The position numbers and the translations under genes were made by a program. The notes below the pieces were generated by a model, which ran no database searches, was not told the DNA's origin, and worked only from the letters and a program-made list of their open reading frames with translations. Of a stretch of DNA of 13,924 nt, positions 13,707 to 13,924 are shown in pieces. The DNA is from JAFGWO01 sp965603295 (lineage in GTDB: Bacteria > BMS3Abin14), in assembly GCA_965603295.1 (NCBI GenBank), contig CBFDCL010000056.1, positions 1 to 13,924 on the forward strand. The letters are read 5' to 3'. The stretch's first letter is position 1; every line of letters starts with the position of its first letter.

Positions 13707-13924
13707 TTGAGTGATCGTTTTTCCCCCATTCTACCGTGCATTCTGGCACTGGGGTTCTTTGCTTTCCTCCTCGTGCTGCCTTCGAGCAGTGCGGCCGGTG
13801 TGGAACCTGACATCCGCCTCCTCGTGAAGGAAAACCAGGCAAGGGTCGTTCTGCGTGCCCACTCCATGAATGTCGAAACTTCACACGGGGGAAGGTGGAT
13901 GGCCCGGATCAAGCGGGTTCGTGC
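13707..13924 (+). CDS. Secreted protein start, probably SpoIID/LytB-like (truncated by window end)
   Basis: The first 72 codons of an open frame that continues past the window. TTG 13707 is the start, preceded by GGAGGG (13693-13698) at 8 bp, and an in-frame stop lies at 13683-13685. The N terminus is a clear signal peptide: short polar start MSDRFSP, a hydrophobic core at 8-25, then SSSAAG with likely cleavage near 29-30. The mature part begins VEPDIRLLVKENQARVVLRA, a beta-rich opening like that of SpoIID/LytB-domain proteins, which in sporulating species act on peptidoglycan. In a Gram-negative such a protein would act in the periplasm. The family call rests on about 40 residues and is tentative; presence of a secreted protein gene is much firmer. 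Confidence 0.6.
   Translation, partial: MSDRFSPILPCILALGFFAFLLVLPSSSAAGVEPDIRLLVKENQARVVLRAHSMNVETSHGGRWMARIKRVR

Overview
The window is ordinary-looking chromosomal DNA, roughly 55-60% GC by eye, from a Gram-negative bacterium. A periplasmic Cache-type sensor, an apparent lipoprotein and a secreted SpoIID-like protein support the cell type. The mix of GlnS, a MEMO-family protein, HD-GYP/GGDEF proteins, DUF2065 and heptamer-rich spacers fits Desulfobacterota (former Deltaproteobacteria) or a related environmental lineage. That placement is inference, because there is no rRNA or other marker here. Several genes appear to start with TTG or GTG.

Layout. 1-537 is a gene-free spacer full of short tandem repeats and hairpins. 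glnS (+) follows and faces gltX (-) tail to tail across a 127-bp spacer that holds repeats and a gltX terminator. From 7943 down to 3925 runs a minus-strand cluster: purM, purN, a flavoprotein-like protein with a degenerate nucleotide-binding motif, and a MEMO/AmmeMemoRadiSam-B protein. A divergent, AT-rich promoter region separates purM from a plus-strand pair: a CinA N-terminal-domain protein and a coiled-coil/SH3 lipoprotein. The lipoprotein gene overlaps, end to end, a minus-strand cyclic-di-GMP pair in which HD-GYP is upstream and GGDEF downstream, joined by an ATGA overlap. After a 250-300-bp gene-free stretch come a small DUF2065 membrane protein and the first 72 codons of a secreted SpoIID/LytB-like protein, cut by the window end.

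How the genes work together. GlnS and GltX charge tRNA-Gln and tRNA-Glu. PurM and PurN are two steps of de novo purine synthesis, and the flavoprotein-like and MEMO genes are probably co-transcribed with them. The GGDEF and HD-GYP proteins should respectively make and degrade c-di-GMP, so their coupling suggests one signalling module with opposing activities.

I see no clear new defence, mobile or biosynthetic system. The most unusual material is non-coding: at least eight unrelated tandem arrays that mostly share a 7-bp period, and two 23-nt perfect hairpins of identical geometry that bracket glnS. The degenerate flavoprotein next to MEMO is the most interesting protein-level lead.
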